Counted from the stretch's first letter, positions 1 through 7,562 are shown. The stretch is DNA of 40,998 nt from JADCCX01 sp051649305 (GCA_051649305.1 JBOFGV010000011.1:1-40998); one strand, 5' to 3'. A program made the numbers and translations. Notes: generated from the sequence alone by a model not told the origin.

Positions 1-212
1 AGGTTGGTTTGGGTATTCAATTTCTTCAGGCTTCTGTGCTGTCAACCCCCACCCTGACCCTCCCCGTTTCTGGGGGAGGGAAGTGCGGGAGATACAAATA
101 TTGCGACAACACTGAACATTGCGATGAGCGTTCCCTCCCCCAGAAAGGGGGAGGGTCAGGGTGGGGGTTGACAGCACAGAAGCCTGAAGAAATTGAATAC
201 CCAAACCAACCT
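1..212. repeat. Giant near-perfect inverted repeat (82-bp arms)
   Basis: Bases 1-82 are the reverse complement of 131-212 with one mismatch (G66 opposite G147), around a 48-base spacer. The left arm begins at the window edge, so it may continue outside. The inner part of each arm is itself a C-rich/G-rich block of the kind found in interspersed repeats of Rhizobiales. As RNA it would fold into a very long hairpin. No transposase or open frame of quality is associated with it. It ends 52 bases before the likely start of the next gene. Confidence 0.9.
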
Positions 213-264
213 TGCGACGACCGCGCACATCGACAGCTGGTCCCAAACTGCCTATTGTAACCTC

Positions 265-633
265 ATGATCTCCTCTCCAATCCAGCGTCTGTTGCGCGAA
301 TGGGTGGCGCTTGTCGCCATCTTCGCCATGGTGCTTGGGCCATTGGCTCTGGCCACCAGCCGCAGCCTTTCGGCGCAGGAGCGCGTCAACATTGCTGCAG
401 GCCTCACAGCCTTGCCGATGTGCGTTGCCGGCGACAGCATTGACGGACTGGCCAGCAAGACAGGTGGTGGCTCCTGTGATCACTGTTTGCCAATTGCTGG
501 TGGTGTGTTGCCTTCGCTGGCAGAAATGATGCTGGACGACAGGCCAGTCGCAACTTTGACAGCTTCAATTGACCAAATAACTTTTCTCGCTTATCGCGCC
601 CTGCCGCCTGCCACGGGACCACCTGTTCTCTGA
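265..633 (+). CDS. Small membrane/exported protein resembling DUF2946, copper-module associated
   Basis: A 122-residue protein with one hydrophobic segment at residues 12-30 that could be a signal anchor. Cysteines stand at residues 53, 71 and 74, the last two as CDHC, which suggests metal binding or a disulfide. DUF2946-type proteins commonly sit next to copper-handling genes, and here the next two genes are a PCuAC copper chaperone and SCO. An upstream ATG at 193 lies inside the inverted-repeat arm and would add 24 residues with no hydrophobic character, so the ATG at 265 is preferred. The family call is by resemblance only; the function is unknown, with a role in periplasmic copper delivery inferred from the neighbours. 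Confidence 0.6.
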   Translation: MISSPIQRLLREWVALVAIFAMVLGPLALATSRSLSAQERVNIAAGLTALPMCVAGDSIDGLASKTGGGSCDHCLPIAGGVLPSLAEMMLDDRPVATLTASIDQITFLAYRALPPATGPPVL

Positions 634-692
634 CGATGCCGCAAACGGCCCTTACACGGCCATTCTTCCATCATCAGATCAGGAACACTCCC

Positions 693-1217
693 ATGTCTTT
701 CACACGACGCGCAGCGCTGGCTGCCGCAATTGCCACTGTAACCATCGCCCTGCTCACACCGCAGGCGCGCGCCCACGACTACAAAGTTGGCGCGCTTGAA
801 GTCGGCCATCCCTGGACCCGCGCAACACCGCCCAGCGCCAAGGTGGCGGGCGGCTATCTCAGCATCACCAACAAGGGTGAAGCGGCGGACCGATTGCTCT
901 CGGCCAGCTTTGTGCAGTCGAATTCCACCGAAGTGCATGAGATGGCGCATGAGAACGGCGTCATGAAAATGCGCGAGTTGCCCAAGGGAATCGAGATCAA
1001 GGCCGGTGCAAGGGTTGAGCTCAAGCCCGGCGGTTTCCACCTGATGTTCATCGGGTTGAAAGCGGGACTGAAAGAAGGTGACAGCTTCAAAGGCGTGCTG
1101 ATGTTTGAAAAGGCTGGCCGTCTTGAGGTGGATTTCAAGGTGGAGCCCATGAGCTACAAGCCAAAAGGGTCAGGTGCCGAGCATAATCACTCTGGCCACG
1201 GGGCCAAAACCCAATGA
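693..1217 (+). CDS. Periplasmic copper chaperone PCuAC
   Basis: A 174-residue exported protein that binds Cu(I) in the periplasm and passes it to the CuA site of cytochrome c oxidase, usually together with SCO. The signal peptide ends near ARA-HDY (residues 25-30). The copper motif H-x-M...M...H-x-M is visible: VHEM (H82, M84), MKM (91-93) and FHLM (H115, M117). A histidine-rich tail (HNHSGHG) may add metal sites. A longer frame opens at 636, but the ATG at 693 has an AGGA ribosome site (681-684) and starts directly at the signal peptide. The gene ends overlapping SCO by four bases, so the two are translationally coupled. Confidence 0.9.
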   Translation: MSFTRRAALAAAIATVTIALLTPQARAHDYKVGALEVGHPWTRATPPSAKVAGGYLSITNKGEAADRLLSASFVQSNSTEVHEMAHENGVMKMRELPKGIEIKAGARVELKPGGFHLMFIGLKAGLKEGDSFKGVLMFEKAGRLEVDFKVEPMSYKPKGSGAEHNHSGHGAKTQ

Positions 1218-1822
1218 GTGCGCTGAAATTCGTCCGCTATGGCGCATGGGTTTCCATTGCCGCTCTGGGACTTCTCACCGCAGTTGTGCTGCTGAATCCG
1301 GCCAAAAAGCCGGATGAAGCGGCAGGCGGGCGAATCGGCGGCGCCTTCCAATTGGCCACAGCCAAGGGCGCAACGCTCGACAGTGCGACGCTGAAAGGGC
1401 AGCCCTACGGATTGTTCTTTGGCTTCACACAGTGTCCGGATGTCTGCCCCGGCACTTTGGCAGAGTTCACGGCGCTGATGGATAAGATGGACAAGGGGCC
1501 GGTTGCGGCGAAAGCAAAAGCCTTCCGCTTGCTGTTTGTTACGGTTGATCCTGAGCGGGATACGCCTGAGTTGCTGGCAAGCTATCTCTCGGCTTTTGAC
1601 ACACGCGTTACTGGCTTGATTCCAACATTGGAAGCGTTACCGTCATTAGCCAAACAGTTCGCGGCTTTTTACCAGAAAGTGCCCACCAGCAGTGGCTACA
1701 CGATGAACCACACATCCGCAGTCTATCTGTTTGATGGTCAAGGGGTGTTTTCAGGCACGATTGATATTCAGGAGCCGATGGCCAGCCGCAAGACAAAGCT
1801 GGAGCGGCTGCTGCGCAAATAG
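1214..1822 (+). CDS. SCO1/SenC family copper-insertion protein
   Basis: A 202-residue membrane-anchored thioredoxin-fold protein that inserts copper into, or reduces the CuA site of, cytochrome oxidase. The N-terminal anchor is at residues 8-27. The copper ligands are all present: CPDVC (C74, C78) and H166 in NHTSAV. The VDPERDTPE stretch typical of the family is at 111-119. The start ATG overlaps the stop of the PCuAC gene (ATGA), and a strong terminator follows 11 bases after the stop, so the copper operon ends here. Confidence 0.93.
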   Translation: MSALKFVRYGAWVSIAALGLLTAVVLLNPAKKPDEAAGGRIGGAFQLATAKGATLDSATLKGQPYGLFFGFTQCPDVCPGTLAEFTALMDKMDKGPVAAKAKAFRLLFVTVDPERDTPELLASYLSAFDTRVTGLIPTLEALPSLAKQFAAFYQKVPTSSGYTMNHTSAVYLFDGQGVFSGTIDIQEPMASRKTKLERLLRK

Positions 1823-1833
1823 GCTGAAACAAC

Positions 1834-1862
1834 AAAAAACCCGGCAAAAGCCGGGTTTTTTA
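1834..1862. terminator. Bidirectional rho-independent terminator between SCO and rpmB
   Basis: Stem CCCGGC (1840-1845), loop AAAA, stem GCCGGG (1850-1855), flanked by A6 on the left and T6 on the right. It therefore works on both strands and serves the convergent SCO and rpmB genes. Confidence 0.93.
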
Positions 1863-1881
1863 TATGCGATTTAAGAAAGAA

Positions 1882-2175
1882 TCAGGCGGCTTTTTCAGCC
1901 TGTGCCTTGTCGAGCGCCTTCTTCACAGCAAGCGCATCGCGCGACAGCTCAGACTTGTCAGCCTTGTTGAGGAAGCCATCAAGGCCACCGCGATGCTCAA
2001 CCGTGCGCAGAGCGTTGGCAGAGATGCGCAAGCGCACATTCTTCTTCAGTGTTTCGGAAGTCAGCGTCACGTTCACGAGGTTCGGACGGAACACTTTCTT
2101 GGTCTTGTGGTTCGAGTGGCTGACTTTGTGGCCAACCTGACCATCCTTGCCGGTCAATTCGCAACGACGTGCCAT
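1882..2175 (-). CDS. rpmB: 50S ribosomal protein L28
   Basis: A 97-residue protein of the large ribosomal subunit. It begins MARRCELTGK, and the basic stretch SHSNHKTKKVFRPNL is typical of L28. The length fits the alphaproteobacterial form, which has a C-terminal extension compared with E. coli (about 78 residues). The sequence AGGGG stands about 10 bases before the start. It is a single gene, with the shared terminator just past its stop and a hairpin (2261-2299) in its upstream region. Confidence 0.96.
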   Translation of the reverse strand: MARRCELTGKDGQVGHKVSHSNHKTKKVFRPNLVNVTLTSETLKKNVRLRISANALRTVEHRGGLDGFLNKADKSELSRDALAVKKALDKAQAEKAA

Positions 2176-2260
2176 GGTTAATTACCCCTGAATTTGTTCA
2201 CTCGGATTTAAAGGTTCATCGGCAATATGAACCCGTGCCGCGCTTCTGCTTCGGCCTCGG

Positions 2261-2299
2261 GGACTATCAACCGCTTGAGATTAGGCGGTCGTATAGTCC
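2261..2299. other. Hairpin in the rpmB/DUF3108 divergent intergenic region
   Basis: GGACTAT (2261-2267) pairs with ATAGTCC (2293-2299), and inside it ACCGC (2270-2274) pairs with GCGGT (2285-2289) around a 10-base loop. There is no T run on either side, so it is not a clear terminator. It may be part of the rpmB leader or a protein-binding site between the divergent genes. Confidence 0.6.
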
Positions 2300-2367
2300 G
2301 GCAAGGCTGAATGGTCAAGGGAAAGCGCTATAAAATGCTTGTTGTTGCTGCTGGTTGAGTGAGTTTT

Positions 2368-3204
2368 ATGAAACATAATCGTCGAATCAAGCGTCGCTTG
2401 CTGGCTCTGTCGCTTCTGGCCAGTCTGGGTGTTGCATCAAACGCCTCGGCAGGCCCTGTTGAAGGGCGGTATCTTATCACGGTTGCAGGGCTGCATATCG
2501 GCACGGCCCAGCTCTCTGGCCAGATATCAGCGCAATCCTACCGCGCTGTGCTCAATGCGCAGTTGACCGGGTTGGCAGGTGCCTTGACCTCCGGTCGCGG
2601 GGCTGTGCAGGTCTCGGGTACGTTTCAGGGACAGCGCCCAATCTCGAATGGCTATGCGCTTTCCGCCAACAATTCGCAGATCAGCCGCACGATCCAGATC
2701 GGTATCAACGGTGGCAACATCACGCAGGTGGCCATCGAGCCGCCGTTTGAACCCAAGCCAGACCGCGTGCCGGTTCTGGAACACCACAGGCGCGGCATTG
2801 TTGATCCCGTCAGTGCGCTGATGATGCCCGCGCTTTCCAATGGTGATATGCTGGCACAGGAGAACTGCAACCGCACCATCCCGGTGTTTGATGGTGTCCA
2901 GCGTTTCAATGTGGAGCTGTCCTACAGCGGCACAAAGGTCGTGAACGAGCCGCGCAAGGGCTATGTCGGCCATGCGCTGGTGTGCAATGCTCGTTATACG
3001 CCGCTGGCAGGCCATCGACTGTTGCCCGCCACAACCTATATGACCAACAACCGCGAGATGAGCGTCTGGCTTGTGCCTGTCAACGGTTCGCGCGCGCTGA
3101 TTCCCTTCCGTATTCAGGTGAAGACCCAGCTGGGCAACATGGTCATCGAGGCACAGTCGGTCAGCGGTCTGGAAATTGACGCAACCGCTAGCATCAAGCG
3201 ATAA
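2368..3204 (+). CDS. Exported DUF3108 domain protein
   Basis: A protein of about 278 residues with a basic N-terminus (KHNRRIKRR) and a hydrophobic signal segment ending near ASA-GPVEG, so it is probably periplasmic or outer-membrane associated. The body is rich in beta-strand-like alternation (GRYLITVAGLHIG and similar), as in DUF3108 proteins, whose function is unknown. A GTG three codons upstream (2359) is also possible; ATG 2368 is preferred. It sits divergent from rpmB and 11 bases before csaA. Nothing in the sequence names a substrate. Confidence 0.75.
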   Translation: MKHNRRIKRRLLALSLLASLGVASNASAGPVEGRYLITVAGLHIGTAQLSGQISAQSYRAVLNAQLTGLAGALTSGRGAVQVSGTFQGQRPISNGYALSANNSQISRTIQIGINGGNITQVAIEPPFEPKPDRVPVLEHHRRGIVDPVSALMMPALSNGDMLAQENCNRTIPVFDGVQRFNVELSYSGTKVVNEPRKGYVGHALVCNARYTPLAGHRLLPATTYMTNNREMSVWLVPVNGSRALIPFRIQVKTQLGNMVIEAQSVSGLEIDATASIKR

Positions 3205-3215
3205 CAGGATCATCC

Positions 3216-3578
3216 ATGCATATCGTTACAAGCCAGCGCGCGCCTGAGATCGCCTTCGATACTTTTATGGCGGTTGATATCCGTGTCGGGACAATCCTGA
3301 CGGTGGAAGCCTATCCCGAGGCACGCAAGCCGTCCTACAAGCTGACCATCGATTTTGGCCCTGATATCGGCGTGAAGCGAAGCTCGGCGCAGATAACCGC
3401 GCATTACACGCTGACTGATTTGCCGGGCAGGCAGGTGGCTGCGGTGGTGAATTTTCCACCACGCCAGATTGGCAAGTTTATGTCAGAGGTGCTGACCCTT
3501 GGCTTTCCTGACAGCAATGGCGAGGTGGTGCTGGTGCAGCCACAACAGGGCGTTCCCAACGGCGGCCGGCTGTTTTAA
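3216..3578 (+). CDS. csaA: CsaA-like tRNA-binding-fold chaperone
   Basis: A 120-residue single-domain protein with the OB-fold of the tRNA-binding domain found at the C-terminus of MetRS and PheRS beta. Characteristic stretches are MAVDIRVGTI, AYPEARKPSYKL, RSSAQIT and VLTLGFPD. In Bacillus CsaA has chaperone and secretion-related activity; the cellular role in Proteobacteria is not settled. It follows the DUF3108 gene by 11 bases, which suggests a two-gene transcript. The start ATG is followed by an unusually long lead-in (HIVTSQRAPEI) that is common in the family. Confidence 0.9.
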   Translation: MHIVTSQRAPEIAFDTFMAVDIRVGTILTVEAYPEARKPSYKLTIDFGPDIGVKRSSAQITAHYTLTDLPGRQVAAVVNFPPRQIGKFMSEVLTLGFPDSNGEVVLVQPQQGVPNGGRLF

Positions 3579-3588
3579 TCAGCTGATT

Positions 3589-3628
3589 CCAAAAGAAAGG
3601 GCGGTCAACCGTTTCCGGTCAACCGCCC
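3589..3628 (-). terminator. Rho-independent terminator of the hisE-coaA-traB transcript
   Basis: Read on the minus strand, a two-part stem (GGGCGGT/ACCGCCC, a symmetric two-base internal loop, then ACCG/CGGT) has a four-base loop and is followed by TTTCTTTT. It lies about 200 bases beyond the traB stop, so the mRNA has a long 3' end. On the plus strand there is no T run behind it, so it is not an efficient csaA terminator. Confidence 0.8.
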
Positions 3629-3820
3629 AAGTCCCGAACCTGTGAGGTTCGGTTATGACCCTGAAATGCAGCAACCCCGGGGGGCTGGGGGGCTGACGAA
3701 GTCCGGTGCCGCTGACTTCAGGGCCATGAGGCAACGATTGAAAGATCGCTTCCCAGTGGGGCGCTGAATGGGCCGGAATCAGGCGAAACTGTGATTTCTG
3801 CCCTGCGGTAAAAATCATCA
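3629..3820 (-). ncRNA. Candidate structured 3'-UTR RNA downstream of traB
   Basis: The stretch between the traB stop and the terminator folds extensively. CCGAACCT/AGGTTCGG (3634-3652) forms an 8-bp hairpin with a 3-base loop. CCCTGAA (3659-3665) pairs with TTCAGGG (3717-3723) and is extended inward by CAGC/GCTG pairing around a loop that is very C-rich on the minus strand. CGAT/ATCG (3735-3748) forms a smaller stem. A C-rich loop on a small RNA with its own terminator resembles trans-acting small RNAs of Alphaproteobacteria. It may be a processed 3'-UTR or have its own promoter; none was identified. A 79-codon open frame crosses all the stems and is judged non-coding. Confidence 0.4.
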
Positions 3821-3824
3821 GGTT

Positions 3825-4844
3825 TTATTTGACGACGCTGACTTTGTAGCCAAGCTGACGGTACAGACTGACAAGCCCCATCTCACCGGGAAGATGCAGT
3901 GCACCAACCGCGATGAAGGCACCGCCCTTGTCGATCAGAGCTTTGGAATTGTCGCGCATCACGACATTGCGGTCATCGAGCAAGGCGCGGGTATAATTGC
4001 GTGTGGCGCTGTTCTCTGCCTCACCGCTCAGAACCTCGCGCAGGCGTGAAAGCGCCCACAACTCTCCGACGCGGTCGCCGATATAGGCCTGTGTCATGGT
4101 TTCGCGCATATCGGTTGATAGTTTGGCATCGCGCACGGTCTCAATCAACGCGATGGGTGGATTGATGCCGCCAATGTTGCGCATAACAGCAATCTGGTCT
4201 TCCAGCTTTTCAAGGCCAATTGGCATTTTGCCTGCCTTCACGCCAGCAACGCCGATTTTTTCATCCATCGAAATCAAGCCACGCGCCCGGCGCTGTCTTT
4301 CGCAGGGGGGTGTCGAGAGGGCGACAATCAGAAACCAGGTTTCCAGCCGCTGCGCCCTTTCAAGCGGAACACCGCGCTCAATCAGGGCAGTTTCCACCAA
4401 AGCCCGGTTTTGAATGGGATGAAGGGCATCCAGCGCATTGCCGGAGCGTGCAAGGCCAGCCCGCGCAATCTCGAGTGAAGCCTTGTCCCTGAGGCCCGGT
4501 GTCATCAGCTCACCGATTTCGACTGCGACAGATTTGCTGCGGGCAATCAGCGGCCTGATGCGGTTGGTGTGCCTGTCCAGACGCGGGTCTGTGCTGTGCA
4601 TAGTGCCAAAAAGATAGGAAGGCTGTACGCCCGCCTTCTCAATACGCCACAGCAGACCATCACCGTTGGGCACAGCTTTCGCTGCAGCCACAATTTTTGC
4701 ATAGGCGGCAGGCTCGTTCTTTGCTGTTGCTTTCAAAAGGTCCGTCGCGCCACAGCTTGTGGGCACTGGTTTTGCCACAGTGGTTGTTGAGCAGAACAGG
4801 GCAAAGCCAAGGGCTGTGAGTGTGATGTTGAAACGCTGTTTCAT
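3825..4844 (-). CDS. TraB/GumN family exported protein
   Basis: A 339-residue protein with a signal peptide (residues 1-24, ending near TVAKPVP). The family hallmarks are at both ends: YLFGTMHSTDP (about residue 78) and AVGALHLPGEMGLVSLY near the C-terminus, which hold conserved GxxH motifs thought to bind metal in Tiki/TraB-type proteases. The start overlaps the coaA stop by four bases (ATGA), so it is cotranslated with coaA. No partner in the window explains its role; the function in Alphaproteobacteria is not established. Confidence 0.85.
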   Translation of the reverse strand: MKQRFNITLTALGFALFCSTTTVAKPVPTSCGATDLLKATAKNEPAAYAKIVAAAKAVPNGDGLLWRIEKAGVQPSYLFGTMHSTDPRLDRHTNRIRPLIARSKSVAVEIGELMTPGLRDKASLEIARAGLARSGNALDALHPIQNRALVETALIERGVPLERAQRLETWFLIVALSTPPCERQRRARGLISMDEKIGVAGVKAGKMPIGLEKLEDQIAVMRNIGGINPPIALIETVRDAKLSTDMRETMTQAYIGDRVGELWALSRLREVLSGEAENSATRNYTRALLDDRNVVMRDNSKALIDKGGAFIAVGALHLPGEMGLVSLYRQLGYKVSVVK

Positions 4845-5803
4845 AGCTTCCGGAGGGCAACTTCTTCAATAAGATGGCTTGCTCCTTTTTTGAGAACAAG
4901 CCCGGCGCGGGGACGCGTCGGCAGGATGTTCTCTTGTAGATTGGGAAGGTTGATTTTTTCCCAAAGGCCCGTCGCGATAGCGAGCGCATCTTCCTCGGAA
5001 AGCTTGGCATAGCGCTGGAAGAAAGAGCGCGGGTCCTGAAATGCTGTCTTTCGCAGGCGCATGAAGCGTTCGATGTACCAGTTGCGCAGCAATTGCTCGT
5101 CTGCATCGAGATAGATCGAGAAATCGAAAAAATCCGAGACGAAAGCCACGGCGCGACCATCCTTTGACAGGCGGCCCGGCTGCAGCACGTTCAGTCCTTC
5201 AAAGATCAGGATATCAGGCCTGTCGACTGTGACGTGCTCGCCCGGAAGAACATCGTAGGTTAGGTGGGAATAGGTGGGCGCTTTCACATGGCGCTCCCCC
5301 GCCTTGATCGCCGAGAGAAACCGCACGATGGCCGCAGCATCATAGCTTTCTGGAAAGCCTTTGCGTTCCATCAGGCCAAGCCGCTTCAACTCAGCATTGG
5401 GCAGCAGGAAGCCGTCGGTTGTCACCAGCTCCACTTTGGGCGTGTTGGGCCAGCGCGATAGCAAAGCCTTCAGCACGCGGGCTGTGGTCGATTTGCCAAC
5501 CGCAACCGAACCTGCAACGCCGATGATGTAAGGCGCCTTGCCATCCTCAGCCATAAGAAAGCGCTGCGTCGCCTTGAACAGGCCTTGCGTCGCAGCAACA
5601 TAGAGCGAGAGCAGGCGCGACAGCGGCAGATAGATGGCGACCACCTCTTCCACCGAGATAGGATCATTTACCGATTGCAGACGCATCAGATCATCCACAG
5701 TCAATGTCAGCGGCGTGTCCGCCCTGAGATGCGCCCAGTCATCGCGTGAAAACACGCGGTAGGGGTTGGATGGAAGGTCCGTATCAGTGGATTTCATGTC
5801 CAT
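4841..5803 (-). CDS. coaA: Pantothenate kinase, type I
   Basis: A 320-residue cytoplasmic enzyme that phosphorylates pantothenate, the first committed step of coenzyme A synthesis. The P-loop GSVAVGKST is at residues 98-106, TTDGFLLPN follows, and SYLTYDV- and DILIFEGLN-type motifs of the type I (bacterial PanK/CoaA) family are present. ATG 5803 and ATG 5797 are both possible starts. The gene lies 20 bases downstream of hisE and overlaps traB by four bases. The hisE-coaA pairing is usual in Rhizobiales. Confidence 0.95.
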   Translation of the reverse strand: MDMKSTDTDLPSNPYRVFSRDDWAHLRADTPLTLTVDDLMRLQSVNDPISVEEVVAIYLPLSRLLSLYVAATQGLFKATQRFLMAEDGKAPYIIGVAGSVAVGKSTTARVLKALLSRWPNTPKVELVTTDGFLLPNAELKRLGLMERKGFPESYDAAAIVRFLSAIKAGERHVKAPTYSHLTYDVLPGEHVTVDRPDILIFEGLNVLQPGRLSKDGRAVAFVSDFFDFSIYLDADEQLLRNWYIERFMRLRKTAFQDPRSFFQRYAKLSEEDALAIATGLWEKINLPNLQENILPTRPRAGLVLKKGASHLIEEVALRKL

Positions 5804-5823
5804 GGGCGTTCCGCACCGTGCAT

Positions 5824-6144
5824 CTAGATCTTGCGGGAGGCTTTTTCAGCCAGCCCCGTTTGCGTTGTGCGCCGCTCAAGCTCTGCCATGATCTCGCTCA
5901 GGGGGATGTTGCTGCCATGCAGCACGACCAGCATGTGATAAAGTACATCCGCTGACTCCTTGATGACCTCCGTACGGTCTTCGCCGAGGGACGCGATGAC
6001 CAGCTCGACGGCTTCCTCGCCAAACTTCTTGGAAGCGCGGGTTATTCCGTCTTTCAGCAGCTTCGCCGTGTATGAATCCTCGGGCGAGGCGCTGGCACGC
6101 AGGCGCACAATCTCTTCAAGGGTGTTGAGTGTGAACTGGTTCAT
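5824..6144 (-). CDS. hisE: Phosphoribosyl-ATP pyrophosphatase
   Basis: A 106-residue enzyme of histidine synthesis that hydrolyses phosphoribosyl-ATP to phosphoribosyl-AMP. The MazG-like helical motifs KKFGEEAVELVIA and KESADVLYHMLVVL carry the acidic metal ligands. The frame is open further upstream, but ATG 6144 matches the family start (MNQFTLNTLEEIV). Unlike the common hisA-hisF-hisE order, no other his gene is adjacent; the region upstream is the asd leader on the opposite strand. It is probably the first gene of hisE-coaA-traB. Confidence 0.95.
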   Translation of the reverse strand: MNQFTLNTLEEIVRLRASASPEDSYTAKLLKDGITRASKKFGEEAVELVIASLGEDRTEVIKESADVLYHMLVVLHGSNIPLSEIMAELERRTTQTGLAEKASRKI

Positions 6145-6230
6145 AACGGCTTGATAAACATAAATGCTGTTATTTGCGACTGGGCAGCGCTGTAAATTTG
6201 CATCGCTGCTGTGACTTTCTCGCAGCGCCA

Positions 6231-6294
6231 TTGACTTTTTTTTCGTTTCGTAGCTTTTGCATCTCATCCCCACTTGCGGGAACGGACCTCACCC
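6231..6294 (+). promoter_or_regulatory. Probable promoter region of asd
   Basis: TTGACT at 6231-6236 is a good -35 box, but no convincing -10 hexamer stands at the expected distance (around 6253-6259, T-rich). A start near 6265 would place the Thr/Lys-rich small frame about 30 bases into the transcript and give asd a leader of about 240 bases. Confidence 0.35.
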
Positions 6295-6363
6295 ATGCGT
6301 TTTGTCGCGACTAAAAAACCGACCAAAACCACCGTCACATCGAAAGATGTGACGAAACGCTGA
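6295..6363 (+). CDS. Candidate Thr/Lys-rich leader peptide of asd
   Basis: A 22-codon frame opens with ATG 6295 and ends with TGA 6361-6363. It holds six threonine and five lysine codons, about half its length, including KK, TT and TKT-type runs. The product of asd feeds both lysine and threonine synthesis, so this composition is what an attenuation leader peptide would have. A perfect 9-bp hairpin with a GAAA loop (6333-6354) lies within its second half. The ribosome site is weak (GGGAACGG well upstream). It could also be a chance frame; conservation of the composition would decide. Confidence 0.5.
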   Translation: MRFVATKKPTKTTVTSKDVTKR

Positions 6364-6490
6364 CGTCTGCCTCGATCTCGGGAACTCCCCCGGCGGAGGA
6401 CAGGTCAAGGTCCAACCTTCGTCAGGTTTTGGATCTCAGGTTCCGGGGGAGGCAATACCGGGTTTTCCTTACCGCAAGGCCAAAACCTTC
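6333..6490 (+). promoter_or_regulatory. Structured leader of asd with competing stems
   Basis: CGTCACATC/GATGTGACG (6333-6354) is a perfect hairpin. CTCCCCCGG (6385-6393) pairs with CCGGGGGAG (6443-6451), while GCCTC (6369-6373) can pair with GAGGC (6449-6453) and GGAAC (6381-6385) with GTTCC (6440-6444), so these pairings exclude one another. GGTTTTGG (6425-6432) is perfectly complementary to CCAAAACC (6480-6487), which can also pair with GGTTTT (6461-6466) just before the asd ribosome site. The arrangement suggests switching between alternative folds. No classic T-run terminator is present. Confidence 0.5.
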
Positions 6491-6505
6491 TCCAGATCAG
6501 GATTT

Positions 6506-7543
6506 ATGACCATGGGTTTCAAGATTGCTGTTGCAGGCGCCACCGGAAATGTGGGTCGCGAAATGCTCAAAATTCTGGCTGAGCGCGCCTTTCCTGTCAG
6601 CGAAGTGGTGGCCCTGGCCTCGCAGCGCTCGATTGGGCAGGAAGTCTCGTTTGGCGACAAGGTGCTGACCGTCAAGGCAATGGAACATTATGATTTCCGC
6701 GGCACAGACATCTGCCTGATGTCGGCTGGTGGCGCTGTTTCGAAAGAATGGTCCCCGAGGATTGGCCAGCAGGGCTGCGTTGTCATCGATAACTCGTCGA
6801 CCTGGCGCTACGATCCGGAAGTGCCGCTGATCGTGCCTGAGGTGAACCCGGATGCTGTTGTCGGGTTCTCGAAGAAGAACATCATTGCCAACCCCAACTG
6901 CTCCACGGCGCAGCTGGTTGTGGCCCTGAAGCCCCTGCATGATCGCTTTGATATCAAGCGCGTGGTTGTTTCCACCTACCAGTCAGTCTCCGGTGCCGGC
7001 AAGGACGGTGTCGACGAGTTGATGAACCAGACGCGTGCGATTTTCTCGGTCAACCAGCCAGAGGTGAAGAAGTTTACCAAGCGCATCGCCTTCAATCTCA
7101 TCCCGCATATCGATACCTTCATGGAGGATGGATATACCAAGGAAGAGTGGAAGATGATGGCGGAGACGAAGAAGATTCTCGATCCCAAGATCAAGCTGAC
7201 AGCCACCTGTGTGCGTGTTCCGGTGTTCATTGGCCACTCGGAATCGGTCAACATTGAATGCGGCAAGGAAATTTCCGTGAAGGAAGCGACAGCTGTTCTG
7301 CGTGCAGCTCCCGGCGTTCAGGTCATCGACAAGCATGAGAATGGTGGCTACATGACGCCTTATGAGGCGGCTGGTGAAGATGCCACCTACATCTCGCGCA
7401 TTCGCGAAGACATCACCATCGAGAATGGCCTGAATTTCTGGTGCGTATCCGACAACCTGCGCAAGGGCGCTGCCCTGAACGCGTTGCAGATTGCAGAGCT
7501 GCTGGTGAAAAAGGGTCTGCTGAAGCAGGCAAAGGCGGCTTGA
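6506..7543 (+). CDS. asd: Aspartate-semialdehyde dehydrogenase
   Basis: A 345-residue cytoplasmic enzyme that reduces aspartyl phosphate to aspartate semialdehyde, the branch-point precursor of lysine, threonine, methionine and diaminopimelate. The NADP-binding GATGNVGREM is at residues 11-20, and the catalytic cysteine lies in NPNCSTAQ (C132). The active-site stretch FIGHSESVNIEC is in the C-terminal half. ATG 6506 and ATG 6512 are both possible starts; a weak AGGA precedes them. It is a single gene, preceded by a long structured leader and followed by a hairpin. Confidence 0.96.
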   Translation: MTMGFKIAVAGATGNVGREMLKILAERAFPVSEVVALASQRSIGQEVSFGDKVLTVKAMEHYDFRGTDICLMSAGGAVSKEWSPRIGQQGCVVIDNSSTWRYDPEVPLIVPEVNPDAVVGFSKKNIIANPNCSTAQLVVALKPLHDRFDIKRVVVSTYQSVSGAGKDGVDELMNQTRAIFSVNQPEVKKFTKRIAFNLIPHIDTFMEDGYTKEEWKMMAETKKILDPKIKLTATCVRVPVFIGHSESVNIECGKEISVKEATAVLRAAPGVQVIDKHENGGYMTPYEAAGEDATYISRIREDITIENGLNFWCVSDNLRKGAALNALQIAELLVKKGLLKQAKAA

Positions 7544-7562
7544 GCCCAGACTCTCTGACGCG

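Noticed and set aside
9..260. 83-codon frame across the giant palindrome
   Set aside because: It crosses both repeat arms, has no family features and ends inside the next gene's start region; it is a by-product of the repeat.
3579..3818. 79-codon minus-strand frame behind traB
   Set aside because: It runs through three RNA stems and the terminator, with no ribosome site or protein-like pattern; the region is better explained as structured RNA.
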